A stretch of 54,035 bases of DNA from Pontibacter qinzhouensis (GCF_008017455.1 NZ_VRTY01000037.1:1-54035); one strand, 5' to 3'; positions 27,674-36,306 are shown, numbered from the stretch's first letter. Notes: generated by a model not told the origin, from the sequence alone. A program made the numbers and translations.

Positions 27674-28990
27674 ATGAACAAGTACGCTTTCACTATTTTC
27701 GATTTGAAAAAAACTTACCCATACCTCCTCTTCCTGCTTTGCCTGTTCAGTTGTATCTCGTTGGTGGAGGCACAACAAATGGAGCGGGTACGCCAGACTA
27801 TAGACACCCTGTGCTCCCCTACTATGCACGGCCGTGGCTACCTGTTTGCAGGTGATGCAAAAGCGGCTCAATACATACAAAATCGTTTTCAGGAAGCGGG
27901 GCTTAAGCCACTGGGGCAGCAGTATTTCCAACACTTTACCCTTCCGGTAAACCGCATAACCCAAACGCCACTGTTGCAGCCAGACAATAAAAAGCTAAAA
28001 GCAGGCTCTGAATTTGTGGCGTTGGCAGGCTCACCTACAGGCAAAGGCAAGGCAAAAGCACTACCCCTCGACACGCTTATTTTTACAGACCAAGCAGCAG
28101 CCAGCCAATTCTTTTCGAAAAGCTTAGCAGGCAAAGCACTTGTTTACCGGCAACAACACCTGCCGCTACTTCAGCAATTACCTGAACCTTACCAACAACA
28201 GTTACAAACCGCTAAAGCACACCTTGTGCTGCAGCCAAAAGGTGTGTTAACCTCAGTAGCACGGCAGCAGCAGAAAACGCCTACTTTAGAGGTACTTGCT
28301 TCGGCATGGCCAGAACGAGCAAAAAAAGTAAAGTTTAAAACCGAGGCAGAATTTGTACCGGCTTATCAAACACAAAATGTAATCGCAGCAGTAGAGGGAA
28401 GCGTACAACCCGATTCCTTTATCGTATTTACAGCGCATTACGACCATTTGGGCGGGCAGGGAAAAGATGTTTATTTCCCGGGAGCTAACGACAATGCCAG
28501 CGGAACAGCTATGTTGCTGGAGCTGGCGGAACATTACAGTAAACCAGAAAACAAACCGGCTTACAGCATCGTGTTCATAGCTTTTGCGGCCGAAGAAGCT
28601 GGCCTGGTCGGCTCCTTTCACTATACAAACAACCCGCTTTTTCCTCTGAGCCAGATCAGGTTCTTACTAAACCTCGATATGCTGGGCACCGGAGACGCTG
28701 GCATGATGGCGGTAAACGGATCTGTGCACTCGCAGGAATTTAAGCTGCTCACCGACCTGAACAATACCTACATGCACCTCCCCCAGATCAGGAGCAGAGG
28801 TAAAGCTGCTAACTCCGATCACTATCCTTTCTCTGAAAAAGGCGTACCGGCTTTCTTTTTCTACACACTGGGCGGCACCACTGCCTACCATAACGTGCAC
28901 GATAAGCCGGAGCAATTACCTCTCACACGCTTTCCTGAAGTATTCAAGCTGCTGCTCCGGTTCTCAGCCGCTTTGCAGGAGCAACGCTAG
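27674..28990 (+). CDS. Secreted M28 family zinc aminopeptidase
   Basis: A 438-residue peptidase of family M28, which uses two zinc ions to remove residues from peptide N-termini. All five metal ligands and the catalytic Glu are visible: H255 in TAHYDH, D273 in GANDNASG, E307/E308 in AAEEAGL, D335 in LNLDMLG and H383 in NSDHYPF. Before this catalytic part lies a protease-associated-like region. The start at 27674 gives MNKYAFTIFDLKKTYPYLLF and a signal peptide ending near VEAQQ; a longer frame overlapping the Rpn gene is unlikely. It follows Rpn by 34 bases. It is probably periplasmic or secreted. Natural substrates are unknown. Confidence 0.92.
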   Translation: MNKYAFTIFDLKKTYPYLLFLLCLFSCISLVEAQQMERVRQTIDTLCSPTMHGRGYLFAGDAKAAQYIQNRFQEAGLKPLGQQYFQHFTLPVNRITQTPLLQPDNKKLKAGSEFVALAGSPTGKGKAKALPLDTLIFTDQAAASQFFSKSLAGKALVYRQQHLPLLQQLPEPYQQQLQTAKAHLVLQPKGVLTSVARQQQKTPTLEVLASAWPERAKKVKFKTEAEFVPAYQTQNVIAAVEGSVQPDSFIVFTAHYDHLGGQGKDVYFPGANDNASGTAMLLELAEHYSKPENKPAYSIVFIAFAAEEAGLVGSFHYTNNPLFPLSQIRFLLNLDMLGTGDAGMMAVNGSVHSQEFKLLTDLNNTYMHLPQIRSRGKAANSDHYPFSEKGVPAFFFYTLGGTTAYHNVHDKPEQLPLTRFPEVFKLLLRFSAALQEQR

Positions 28991-29002
28991 TGCTCCTGCA
29001 AA
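28972..29002 (+). terminator. Perfect 12-bp hairpin over the M28 stop codon
   Basis: TTTGCAGGAGCA pairs without mismatch with TGCTCCTGCAAA around a seven-base loop that holds the TAG stop. There is no long T-run after it. It probably protects or ends the transcript, but its overlap with the last codons is unusual. Confidence 0.5.
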
Positions 29003-29285
29003 ATTAAAAATTATGATGGCGCGAGTGTCTTCGCCCTTTTCTGCCATTTCGAGCCTTTTGGCCGTTCTAAGCTGCCTCTTCACCTATCGGAATTCTAGCT
29101 TGCGCTGCCAACTGTTAAAGTTGGCACAAGCCTTTTCTTAATTCTGTTAACATAAGAAAAATTGATTGTAAATTTCGATAAGTTGCGTCGTCAGCCATAT
29201 GAACTGATTAGTCAAACTTCATCATTTTCTGACTAATAATTTGGAGCAACAGTCAGGCATATAGCCACTTATAACGTATACACCT
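29003..29285. other. Non-coding stretch
   Basis: No gene or clear signal found on either strand between the M28 hairpin and repeat copy R9. Confidence 0.45.
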
Positions 29286-29343
29286 ACCCTTGGCAAAAAA
29301 GGGGCTGAAAGTTATCGGAAGGCTATTTTCATTAGAATAATTT
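29286..29343 (-). repeat. Dispersed 58-bp element, copy R9
   Basis: Minus strand: left end AAATTATTCTAATGAAAAT, part-conserved core GCCTTCCGATA, right end CAAGGGT. Confidence 0.87.
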
Positions 29344-29500
29344 ACTTTCTACTCTTAAGGCACTACCACTTCCTCAATACAAACCGACATAACTGTCTGT
29401 AATACACCTATTTATTTAAAATAAATAACAAATGATTGTTCATTATAAATGGCATCATTCTTAAATAAAACGTATACTAAATGGAGCATTACGGCCTTAG

Positions 29501-29508
29501 TAAGTTTG
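29501..29508 (+). promoter_or_regulatory. Promoter -7 box before the small secreted ORF
   Basis: TAAGTTTG fits TAnnTTTG exactly. It would give a leader of about 165 bases to the small ORF at 29678. Confidence 0.4.
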
Positions 29509-29677
29509 CAAAAAACGACTCATTGAAAATTTACAGAGTAGGCTCTACCAGCACCTGGTAATAAAACAGACTGAAATTAATTTTATAAAAATATTTTGAA
29601 ACTCAGAAGCAACCTTTAAGGTGCATCTGCTATCTATTGAGTATCAATGAATTTATTAACCCTAAAACTTTACTGTC

Positions 29678-29836
29678 ATGAAAATCATCACATTATTATG
29701 CGCCATAGTCCTGATGTTTGCAGGCATTATTAAAAATACTACAGACGAAGTAAACAAAATTGCTGAAAGAACTGAAATGAAGCAATACCCGAATCTGCTG
29801 CCTACTGTTGAAGTAGTCGCAAAACGTTTGCCTTAG
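29678..29836 (+). CDS. Small ORF with a hydrophobic N-terminus (52 aa)
   Basis: Encodes 52 residues beginning MKIITLLCAIVLMFAGIIK, a lysine followed by a strong hydrophobic stretch that could be a signal peptide or one membrane helix, then a charged part (TDEVNKIAERTEMKQ) and the end LPTVEVVAKRLP. I do not recognise a family. Support comes from the signal-like start and a promoter box 170 bases upstream; there is no Shine-Dalgarno sequence. It stands alone between M28 and yicC. It could be a real small exported protein or chance. Confidence 0.45.
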   Translation: MKIITLLCAIVLMFAGIIKNTTDEVNKIAERTEMKQYPNLLPTVEVVAKRLP

Positions 29837-30161
29837 TCTTAGCATTTTACCTGAATTACGAAACCTCTTGCTTAACAGCAACACCACTAACATTACCCTT
29901 TATCTGCTCCCTCTCCGACTGTAGCTCAGTCTGTAACTGCCCTTTACTAAAGATTATTTCGTAGCCTTTTCAGGATTTTTGCCCGTAGCAACCTCTCCTC
30001 ACCGTTTGCAGCACCTATCAGGGCTGAGACTTTCGGTTATTTTCAGATTATGTGTACCGCAGGCACTGGCAACTTGTTGGCAAGGCCAGGCAAAACAGGA
30101 TATTTCCGTTTTTAAACAACTCTCCGACTGGTTTTGGAGAGCCATGGCTCCTTGTGTTCTA
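29837..30161. other. Non-coding stretch
   Basis: No credible gene. Two overlapping short open frames on opposite strands near 29979-30190 look like chance frames running into the yicC terminator. Confidence 0.4.
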
Positions 30162-30198
30162 AAAAAATAGCCTGCTGCTGCCAAAGGCAACAGCAGGC
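30162..30198 (-). terminator. Rho-independent terminator of yicC
   Basis: On the minus strand GCCTGCTGTTGCC pairs with GGCAGCAGCAGGC over 13 bases (one G-T pair) around TTT, followed by TATTTTTTT. It lies 24 bases after the yicC stop. Confidence 0.85.
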
Positions 30199-30221
30199 GA
30201 AACTATGCCTGCAGATTAAGG

Positions 30222-31103
30222 TTACAGAATGTTATTGATCTGCTCTTTAATCTTTTCAAGTTCTTCTTTCATTTCTACCACGTATCGCTGGATAACGGCA
30301 TCGTTTGCTTTAGAACCGATGGTGTTAATTTCGCGGCCAATCTCCTGCGCTATAAACCCGAGTTTTTTACCTGTAGGCTCTGGCAGATACACGGTTTCAG
30401 TAAAATAATGCAAATGGTTTATAAGTCGCACCTTCTCCTCCGCAATATCCAGCTTCTCCATAAAGTAAATCATTTCCTGCTCAAATCGGTTCAGGTCGAA
30501 CGACTCAGAATTAGAGATTTCTGACAAATGGCCTTTAATACGGCCCCGAATATGCTCCATGCGCACCGGGTCGCGCTTCTCAATTTCGGCCAGCAAAATC
30601 CGGATACGGTCTATATACGATACAATTTCGGTTGTAAGCGCCTTGCCTTCATCTGCCCGAAATGTATGGATGCTGTCCAGCGCTTCCTGCAGCAGCGGAT
30701 GCACAGTTTCCCACACCGTTTCACCCGATTCTTCTTCGCCCTGGTCCTGTTGCAGCACCTCGGGCATTTGTAGGGCCAGCCGGAACAGTTCGTGTTTACC
30801 GGCTCCTACCATGTCGGCGGCTTCTTCCAGCTGGCGGTAGTAGGCCTGCAACAACTCCTTATTAATAGTGTTCAGCGCTTTCTGAGCTTTGTTTCTACTA
30901 AAATCTATGCAGATGCTCACTTTGCCCCGCACCAACGATTTGGTGAGCAAATTCCTGATTTCGTACTCTCGCTCCGCCAGGAAGCGGGGCAGGCGCACGC
31001 TCAGATCCATGCTTTTAGAGTTAAGGGAACGAATTTCTATGGAAATGGTATATTGGTCAGCATCGAGGCGGGAACTGCCAAAGCCTGTCATGGACTGTAA
31101 CAT
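30222..31103 (-). CDS. yicC: YicC/YloC-family endoribonuclease
   Basis: A 293-residue YicC-family protein. E. coli YicC is linked to stationary-phase growth and to decay of the small RNA RyhB, and family members have been reported as endoribonucleases. The start MLQSMTGFGSS is the family's signature; the N-terminal YicC domain (IEIRSLNSKSMDLSVRLPRF) covers about residues 1-155, and the C-terminal DUF1732 part ends with GKKLGFIAQEIGREINTIGSKANDA, the most conserved stretch, around 250-275. I start at 31103 because longer frames put ten non-conserved residues ahead of the signature. It is a single-gene unit with a strong terminator. Confidence 0.93.
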   Translation of the reverse strand: MLQSMTGFGSSRLDADQYTISIEIRSLNSKSMDLSVRLPRFLAEREYEIRNLLTKSLVRGKVSICIDFSRNKAQKALNTINKELLQAYYRQLEEAADMVGAGKHELFRLALQMPEVLQQDQGEEESGETVWETVHPLLQEALDSIHTFRADEGKALTTEIVSYIDRIRILLAEIEKRDPVRMEHIRGRIKGHLSEISNSESFDLNRFEQEMIYFMEKLDIAEEKVRLINHLHYFTETVYLPEPTGKKLGFIAQEIGREINTIGSKANDAVIQRYVVEMKEELEKIKEQINNIL

Positions 31104-31260
31104 AAGCTTTACTTTTAAATTGATATCTGCCAAATTAGCTATAAATATTCAATTTTGTGCAGCTACTGCCACAAAAGCCACATTAGCGAAGGTTGCAAGG
31201 TGCTGCAAAGACTGTTTTGCGTAAATTTGCTTCCCGTTTTTATTTACTCACTTATATACT

Positions 31261-31268
31261 TAGTTTTG
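31261..31268 (+). promoter_or_regulatory. Promoter -7 box in the yicC-SulP gap
   Basis: TAGTTTTG fits TAnnTTTG exactly. It would drive the leader that holds a 13-codon ORF, a hairpin and a T-run ahead of the SulP gene. Confidence 0.5.
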
Positions 31269-31278
31269 TACCTCCAAA

Positions 31279-31320
31279 ATGAAAAGCAACGTTCAACATA
31301 GCCCGGTGACTCCACCCTGA
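31279..31320 (+). CDS. Possible 13-residue leader peptide
   Basis: ATG at 31279 opens MKSNVQHSPVTPP, ending at TGA. It begins 11 bases after a perfect -7 promoter box and is followed by a nine-base-pair hairpin. The layout recalls a leader peptide of an attenuator, but the peptide has no strong codon run, only three prolines near its end. It may be chance. Confidence 0.25.
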   Translation: MKSNVQHSPVTPP

Positions 31321-31345
31321 GTTTTAGCTCAGTTTTCCTTTCTTT

Positions 31346-31399
31346 TTCTTCAGCACGCAATCTGCTTTAGCTGAAGAACATTTCTATATTCCTTTTTTT
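31346..31399 (+). terminator. Hairpin and T-run ahead of the SulP gene
   Basis: TTCTTCAGC pairs perfectly with GCTGAAGAA around a 15-base loop; a run of seven T follows 13 bases later. The distance is long for a standard terminator, so it may be a leader structure. Confidence 0.35.
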
Positions 31400-31434
31400 A
31401 AGTAGCCGCTTCATGATGAGGTGCCCCTGCAGGA

Positions 31435-31492
31435 GACCTTGGCAATTTTATGTGCCAGAACCTTCTGAAGGCTATTTTCATCTGAATAATTA
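31435..31492 (-). repeat. Dispersed 58-bp element, copy R10
   Basis: Minus strand: left end TAATTATTCAGATGAAAAT, core GCCTTCAGAAGG, right end CAAGGTC. It lies 77 bases before the SulP start, between divergent genes. Confidence 0.86.
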
Positions 31493-31569
31493 TGGCTTAT
31501 ACCCTAACCCTACTGCTATTGCTGTGCCACTTGCAGCATTAATCCTGATTTGCTCAACTAATCTTTTTT

Positions 31570-33111
31570 ATGCAACCACTTTTACGCTTGTTCGACTTCA
31601 GCAACAAAGTCGACTATAAAATTGAAATTCTGGCTGGCCTTACCGTCGCCATGACCATGATTCCGGAATCGTTGTCGTTTGCCATACTGGCTGGTTTTCC
31701 GCCACTTGTAGGCTTATATGCTGCCTTTATAATGGGTTTGGTAACGGCAGTGCTTGGTGGCAGGCCGGGCATGGTATCGGGTGGAGCGGGTGCTACCGCC
31801 GTGGTGCTTATCGCCCTGATGCAGTCGCATGGGCTGGAGTATGTGTTTGCAGCTGTGGCCCTGGCAGGAGTTCTGCAGATTTTGGTGGGCGTGTTTAAGC
31901 TTGGCAAATTTATTCGGTTGGTGCCGCAGCCTGTTATGTTCGGTTTCGTGAACGGTCTGGCGATCATTATTTTCATGTCGCAGATCGAGCAGTTCAAGAC
32001 AGTTGTGAATGGCGAGGTTACCTGGCTCTCGGGAGAGCCACTGTACATTATGGCCGGGCTGGTGGCGCTCACTATTGCCATTATTGTGGTACTACCTAAA
32101 ATTACGCGGGCTGTTCCTCCCTCACTTGTAGCCATTTTGATTGTGTTTGCCATCGTGTTCGGCTTCGGCATCGATACCAAAATTGTAAAAGACATTGCCT
32201 CTGTAAGCGGCGGTTTGCCGCCTTTTCATATACCCGAGGTACCGCTCAGCCTGGAGATGCTGCAGGTTATTTTCCCGTATGCCCTGATTATGGCAGGTGT
32301 GGGGCTCACCGAAAGTCTGCTTACGATAAACCTGGTCGATGAAATTACCGGCACCCGTGGCAACGGCAACAGAGAATGTGTAGCGCAAGGCAGCGCTAAC
32401 CTGCTAAATGGCTTTTTCTTCGGCATGGGCGGCTGTGCCATGATCGCGCAAACGCTCGTAAACCTATCGGCTGGCGCAAGGGCACGACTGGCAGGTATTG
32501 TCGCCGCATTTACCATTCTGGTTATTATTTTAATTGGAGCCCCTGTTATTGAACGGGTACCTATGGCTGCCTTAGTTGGTGTTATGATTATGGTGGCCAT
32601 CGGCACGTTTGAGTGGATCAGCTTTAAGATTATAAACAAGATGCCCAGACATGATGTGTTTGTAGGCATATTGGTGGCCGTTATTACTGTCTGGCTCCAC
32701 AACCTGGCCTTGGCGGTGCTCATTGGTGTTATTATAGCGGCCTTAGTATTTGCCTGGGAAAGTGCCAAACGCATCAGAGCCCGAAAATATACAGATGCCA
32801 GCGGTGTGAAGCATTATGAAATGTACGGCCCGTTGTTCTTTGGCTCTGTAACTGCCTTTACCGAGAAATTTGATGTTCAAAACGACCCGGAGGAAGTAAT
32901 AATTGATTTCAAAGAAAGCCGCGTAGCCGACATGTCGGGCATAGAAGCGTTAAACAAACTAACGGAGCGCTACCACAAAGCAGGCAAAAAACTGCACCTG
33001 AAGCACCTGAGCCCTGATTGCCTGGTTCTGCTCAAAAACGCCGATGAGGTAATAGATGTAAACATTATGGAAGACCCTACCTACCACATTGCCTCCGACA
33101 AAATGGATTAG
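31570..33111 (+). CDS. SulP family anion permease with STAS domain
   Basis: A 513-residue inner-membrane transporter of the SulP family (SLC26 in animals), which moves sulfate, bicarbonate or other anions. About 12-14 helices fill residues 15-400; the start DYKIEILAGLTVAMTMIPESLSFAILAG and the GGRPGMVSGGAGATAVVL segment are typical. The ending from about 415 (YEMYGPLFFGSVTAFTEKF, then IDFKESRVADMSGIEALNKL) is a STAS domain, with the DMSGIEAL loop where related anti-sigma antagonists are phosphorylated. In Bacteroidetes and cyanobacteria close members are often bicarbonate transporters; the substrate here is not known. It is a single-gene unit ahead of a convergent esterase gene. Confidence 0.92.
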   Translation: MQPLLRLFDFSNKVDYKIEILAGLTVAMTMIPESLSFAILAGFPPLVGLYAAFIMGLVTAVLGGRPGMVSGGAGATAVVLIALMQSHGLEYVFAAVALAGVLQILVGVFKLGKFIRLVPQPVMFGFVNGLAIIIFMSQIEQFKTVVNGEVTWLSGEPLYIMAGLVALTIAIIVVLPKITRAVPPSLVAILIVFAIVFGFGIDTKIVKDIASVSGGLPPFHIPEVPLSLEMLQVIFPYALIMAGVGLTESLLTINLVDEITGTRGNGNRECVAQGSANLLNGFFFGMGGCAMIAQTLVNLSAGARARLAGIVAAFTILVIILIGAPVIERVPMAALVGVMIMVAIGTFEWISFKIINKMPRHDVFVGILVAVITVWLHNLALAVLIGVIIAALVFAWESAKRIRARKYTDASGVKHYEMYGPLFFGSVTAFTEKFDVQNDPEEVIIDFKESRVADMSGIEALNKLTERYHKAGKKLHLKHLSPDCLVLLKNADEVIDVNIMEDPTYHIASDKMD

Positions 33112-33118
33112 TGCTTAA

Positions 33119-33270
33119 TTAGTTAGGAGTTATGAGTTAAAAGTTATGAGTTTCGCTACTTTAACCTCAGCTTTTGTAGATTCTCACTTAGCGCCCTTGT
33201 AAAGAGATTCAAAGAGTATAAAGTTAGGCTATTACTTTTTTATCAACTCTAAACTCATAACTCTTAACTA
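33119..33270. repeat. Inverted GTTATGAGTT repeats between convergent genes
   Basis: The arms TAGTTAGGAGTTATGAGTTA (from 33120) and its near-complement (33238-33270) match over about 24 bases around an 88-bp centre. The first arm repeats the TTATGAGTTAA pair found after dut at 3441. It lies between the SulP gene and the first esterase gene, and the second arm reaches into the esterase stop codon. Confidence 0.65.
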
Positions 33271-34089
33271 TTTCAATAGGTGCTTCCTCAGCCGCAGTTC
33301 TTTCTTTTCGCTGATGCCGTGTGCTACAGCTGCAGCGTTTACTTTGGCACCCTCTTCTATGGTGTGGGTGTGGTCGGTGGTGTTAAAGTAGGTGCTTCTC
33401 ACTTTTGCTTCGCCTTCTTTTTCGTAGCGGTCGGCTATAATGGCGTTCAGGTCTATAAACACCACACCTTCCTGAGCTGCTGCCTCGGCTGCCCACTTGC
33501 CATAGCTGTCCGCGTTGCGGTTGGCCTTGCCCTCGGCCCATTGGTTGCGTGGCACCGGCGATAGTACCACCGGAATAGCGCCTTTGGCTTTGGCATCTTT
33601 TATAAACGCGCGGAGGTACCAGCCATAAGAGTGCACCACTTCGTGCTTTTTGGTTATCAGGTTCTCGATTTCTTCGGTATCGTCGGAGTTGTTTTGAAGG
33701 GTGCCCCGGGCGCGGAGCGTATCGTTAACGGGGCTACTGTCGTTGTGGCCAAACTGCATGAGCACGTAATCGCCGGCCTGCACCTGGGCCAGCACTTTCT
33801 CCCAGTGCCCATAGGTGCGAAACGTGCGGCTACTGGTGCCACCCAGCGCATGGTTCTCTATTGATACTTTGGTTGTATCGAAGTGAGTATGCAAAAAATT
33901 GCCCCAGCCCCACAAGCCACCATCGCCGTTGCCCTTGCCGTTCTTTACCGTAGAATCGCCAATTAAGTACACAGTTGGCTTTACCTGATCATGCTTCTTA
34001 GTTACTGCACAAGATGCGGCTGCCAGCAACAGGCTCAGCAACAGCAGGTAAGTATAAGTTGATTTTTTGAAGAGAAAGAGTGGGTTCAT
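33268..34089 (-). CDS. SGNH-hydrolase lipoprotein, rhamnogalacturonan acetylesterase-like
   Basis: A 273-residue esterase predicted to remove acetyl groups from pectin-type sugars, as in rhamnogalacturonan acetylesterases (CE12). The four SGNH blocks are present: YLIGDSTV with nucleophile S46, ALGGTSSRTF with the oxyanion glycine, QFGHND with N116, and TTDHTHTIEEG with D239 and H242. The leader ends in a lipobox (LLAAASC), making residue 27 the lipidated cysteine, so it is an envelope lipoprotein. The next gene upstream encodes a close paralogue. Substrate is inferred from family and from the nearby sugar regulators. Confidence 0.87.
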   Translation of the reverse strand: MNPLFLFKKSTYTYLLLLSLLLAAASCAVTKKHDQVKPTVYLIGDSTVKNGKGNGDGGLWGWGNFLHTHFDTTKVSIENHALGGTSSRTFRTYGHWEKVLAQVQAGDYVLMQFGHNDSSPVNDTLRARGTLQNNSDDTEEIENLITKKHEVVHSYGWYLRAFIKDAKAKGAIPVVLSPVPRNQWAEGKANRNADSYGKWAAEAAAQEGVVFIDLNAIIADRYEKEGEAKVRSTYFNTTDHTHTIEEGAKVNAAAVAHGISEKKELRLRKHLLK

Positions 34090-34210
34090 GTTAGCGGTTA
34101 AAAGTTAAAGTTGAAAGTAAGTGCATTGGCATTCGGAGCAACGGGTTTTACGGTACCCTTTTCTCCTTCTGCTGCTGATACTGCTCTCTCCATTTCTAAT
34201 CCTGAAATTT

Positions 34211-35002
34211 CTAATTTCTCAGAAAGTACTTGTTCAGCTCCAGCTTCTTGTGCTGCTTTATGCCTTCTGCTACGGAGGCGGCGTTTATGCGGGCACCGGC
34301 CACATCGGTGTGGGTGTGATCTTTAGGGAAATAGCTACCGACCTTCTCTGGGCCCCATTGGTCGTACTTATCGGCAGTTATCTGGTTCAGATCTATAAAG
34401 TAAGCTCCCTCTGCCGCGGCTATTTCTTTGGCCCACTTGCCAAAGGTGTCGGTAGCGCGGATTACTTTGCCATCTTGCCACTGGTTGCGGGGTATCATAG
34501 AAGCGATAATGGGAGTGGCACCTTTGGCTTTGGCATCGTTCACGAACTTGCGGAGGTACCAGCCATAGGTATGCACTGTTTCTACCTGGCCATCTTTCCA
34601 GGTAAGCTCTTTTGTTTCGTCTCCAGTGCCTCTCAGTACGCCACGGTAGCCGGCACGGGTGGTGTCTGGTTCGCTGCCTTCGTTGTGGCCAAACTGCATG
34701 ATAACGTAATCGCCGGGCCTGAGGGTGGAAAGTACCTTGTCCCAGCGGCCTTCTTTTATAAAGGTTCGGGTGCTGCGGCCGGCCATGGCCTGGTTGCTTA
34801 CAGCCAGCTTGGTGCTATCGAAATGCTCCTCTATGTAAGATCCCCAGCCGCCGGCACCTTCTCCGGTGTTGCGCACGGTGGAGTCTCCTATAATGTAGAG
34901 CGTTGGTTTCTCGGCTATTTTCCGGCCTGTTCCTACTGCACAGGCGGCACAGAGCAGAACCAGCACCAAAAAAGCGTAAAAAGAATTATTCTGATTCATC
35001 AT
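34211..35002 (-). CDS. Second SGNH-hydrolase lipoprotein, rhamnogalacturonan acetylesterase-like
   Basis: A 263-residue paralogue of the neighbouring esterase with the same blocks: IIGDSTVRN (S41), MAGRSTRTF, QFGHNEGS and PKDHTHTDVAGA. A lipobox LLCAAC puts the lipidated cysteine at residue 21. Shared runs such as TYGWYLRKFVNDAKAKGATP and PRNQWQDGK show a tandem duplication that has since diverged; GHND has become GHNE here. I start at 35002 (MMNQNNS); the next codon is also ATG. Longer frames add a stretch with no signal peptide. The pair may act on differently placed acetyl groups, which is inference. Confidence 0.85.
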   Translation of the reverse strand: MMNQNNSFYAFLVLVLLCAACAVGTGRKIAEKPTLYIIGDSTVRNTGEGAGGWGSYIEEHFDSTKLAVSNQAMAGRSTRTFIKEGRWDKVLSTLRPGDYVIMQFGHNEGSEPDTTRAGYRGVLRGTGDETKELTWKDGQVETVHTYGWYLRKFVNDAKAKGATPIIASMIPRNQWQDGKVIRATDTFGKWAKEIAAAEGAYFIDLNQITADKYDQWGPEKVGSYFPKDHTHTDVAGARINAASVAEGIKQHKKLELNKYFLRN

Positions 35003-35119
35003 AAGGTTAAAAGAAACAAATTTCAAGACTTCATATTTCATTCGTGATCGTTCAACTGTTGATTTAGCCATTGAACAATTTAACAATCAAAAAACAGGCA
35101 GTCCGGAGCTAAAAAGCAG

Positions 35120-35177
35120 CAATTATGCTAATAAAATTGCCCTTCCAACGATTTTTAGACTATTTTTAGTCAAGGGT
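35120..35177 (+). repeat. Dispersed 58-bp element, copy R11
   Basis: Left end CAATTATGCTAATAAAATT, core CCCTTCCAACG, right end CAAGGGT. It ends one base before the stop codon of the aldo/keto reductase gene, which runs on the other strand. Confidence 0.85.
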
Positions 35178-35178
35178 A

Positions 35179-36168
35179 TCAGCTTAATATGTGGTTAATG
35201 GCATCTAGTTCCTGGCTGCTGAAGGTGGTATTCTGGAGGGCCTTCAGCGAATCTGTTATTTGTTCGGGTTTGCTGGCCCCAATTAGCACCGAGGTAATGC
35301 GCTCATCTTTTAGAATCCAGGCGAGGGCCATGTGCGCCAGTTTTTGCCCCCGCTGCTGTGCGATGTCGTTTAGTTGGGCTATTTTGTTCAGGCGCTCCGG
35401 CGTCAGGTGGCTTTCCTGCAGAAAAACGCCACTGGTAGCCACCCTGGAATCTGTCGGGATGCCATGCAGGTACTTATCGGTGAGGAGCCCCTGTGCCAGC
35501 GGCGAAAAGGGTATGCAACCCACGCCTTTGCTGCCCAACAGATCGAGCAGATCGGCTTCTACCCATCTCTCAAACATCGAGTATTTTGGCTGATGAATAA
35601 GACAGGGCGTGCCCAGTTTTTTCAGGAGGTCAAATGCAATGGCTGCTTCTTCTGGCCTGTAGTTCGAAATGCCTACATACAGCGCCTTGCCCTGCCGCAC
35701 CACCAGATCGAGGGCCGCCAAGGTTTCTTCAAGCGGTGTTTCCGGGTCCGGACGGTGGTGGTAAAAAATATCCACGTACTCTAACTTCATCCGTTTCAGG
35801 CTCTGGTCGAGGCTCGACACCAGGTATTTTTTGGAGCCCCAGTCACCATAAGGTCCCTCCCACATGGTATAACCCGCCTTCGACGATATAATGAGTTCGT
35901 CGCGGTAGCCACGCAAATCAAGATTAAGAATTCTTCCGAAATTCTCTTCGGCTGAGCCTGGAGGCGGGCCGTAATTGTTAGCCAGGTCGAAGTGCGTAAT
36001 ACCCGCGTCGAAAGCAGTTTGAATAAGTTTCCGGCTGTTTTCGAAGTTATTAACGTAGCCGAAGTTATGCCATAAACCCAGCGACATGGCAGGCAGTTTG
36101 AGGCCGCTGTTGCCGCAGCGCCGGTAAGGCATGGCTTGGTATCGGGTTTCTGAAGGCTGATAGTTCAT
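35179..36168 (-). CDS. Aldo/keto reductase, L-glyceraldehyde 3-phosphate reductase-like
   Basis: A 329-residue NADPH-dependent aldo/keto reductase closest in layout to E. coli YghZ (GprA), which reduces L-glyceraldehyde 3-phosphate and methylglyoxal. The catalytic tetrad is visible: D61 and Y66 in FDLANNYGPPPG, K97 in ISSKAGYTMW and H137/H138 in DIFYHHRPDP. The GYTMWEGPYGDWGSKKYL segment is typical of this subgroup. It fits a soluble TIM-barrel enzyme. A LacI-type operator lies 139 bases upstream of its start, just after the LacI gene, so control by that regulator is likely. It is probably a separate unit from the esterases, with repeat R11 between. Confidence 0.92.
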   Translation of the reverse strand: MNYQPSETRYQAMPYRRCGNSGLKLPAMSLGLWHNFGYVNNFENSRKLIQTAFDAGITHFDLANNYGPPPGSAEENFGRILNLDLRGYRDELIISSKAGYTMWEGPYGDWGSKKYLVSSLDQSLKRMKLEYVDIFYHHRPDPETPLEETLAALDLVVRQGKALYVGISNYRPEEAAIAFDLLKKLGTPCLIHQPKYSMFERWVEADLLDLLGSKGVGCIPFSPLAQGLLTDKYLHGIPTDSRVATSGVFLQESHLTPERLNKIAQLNDIAQQRGQKLAHMALAWILKDERITSVLIGASKPEQITDSLKALQNTTFSSQELDAINHILS

Positions 36169-36306
36169 AGTAGATGACTTGTGAGTAGAACAGGTAAGTT
36201 ACTGGTGCTCCTTCAAATTTAAAATTATAATCAGATGATTGTCTTCGTTTAGAAGCCTTATTTCGTTGGTATGGCCAATTTAAAAATCCTTGTACTCTAC
36301 TATTTA

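Noticed and set aside
31413..31619. A 68-codon open frame overlapping the SulP start
   Set aside because: It passes through element R10 and overlaps the well-supported transporter start in another frame.
34121..35047. A 308-codon open frame opposite the second esterase gene
   Set aside because: It is antisense to a gene with clear SGNH motifs and only reflects its codon use.
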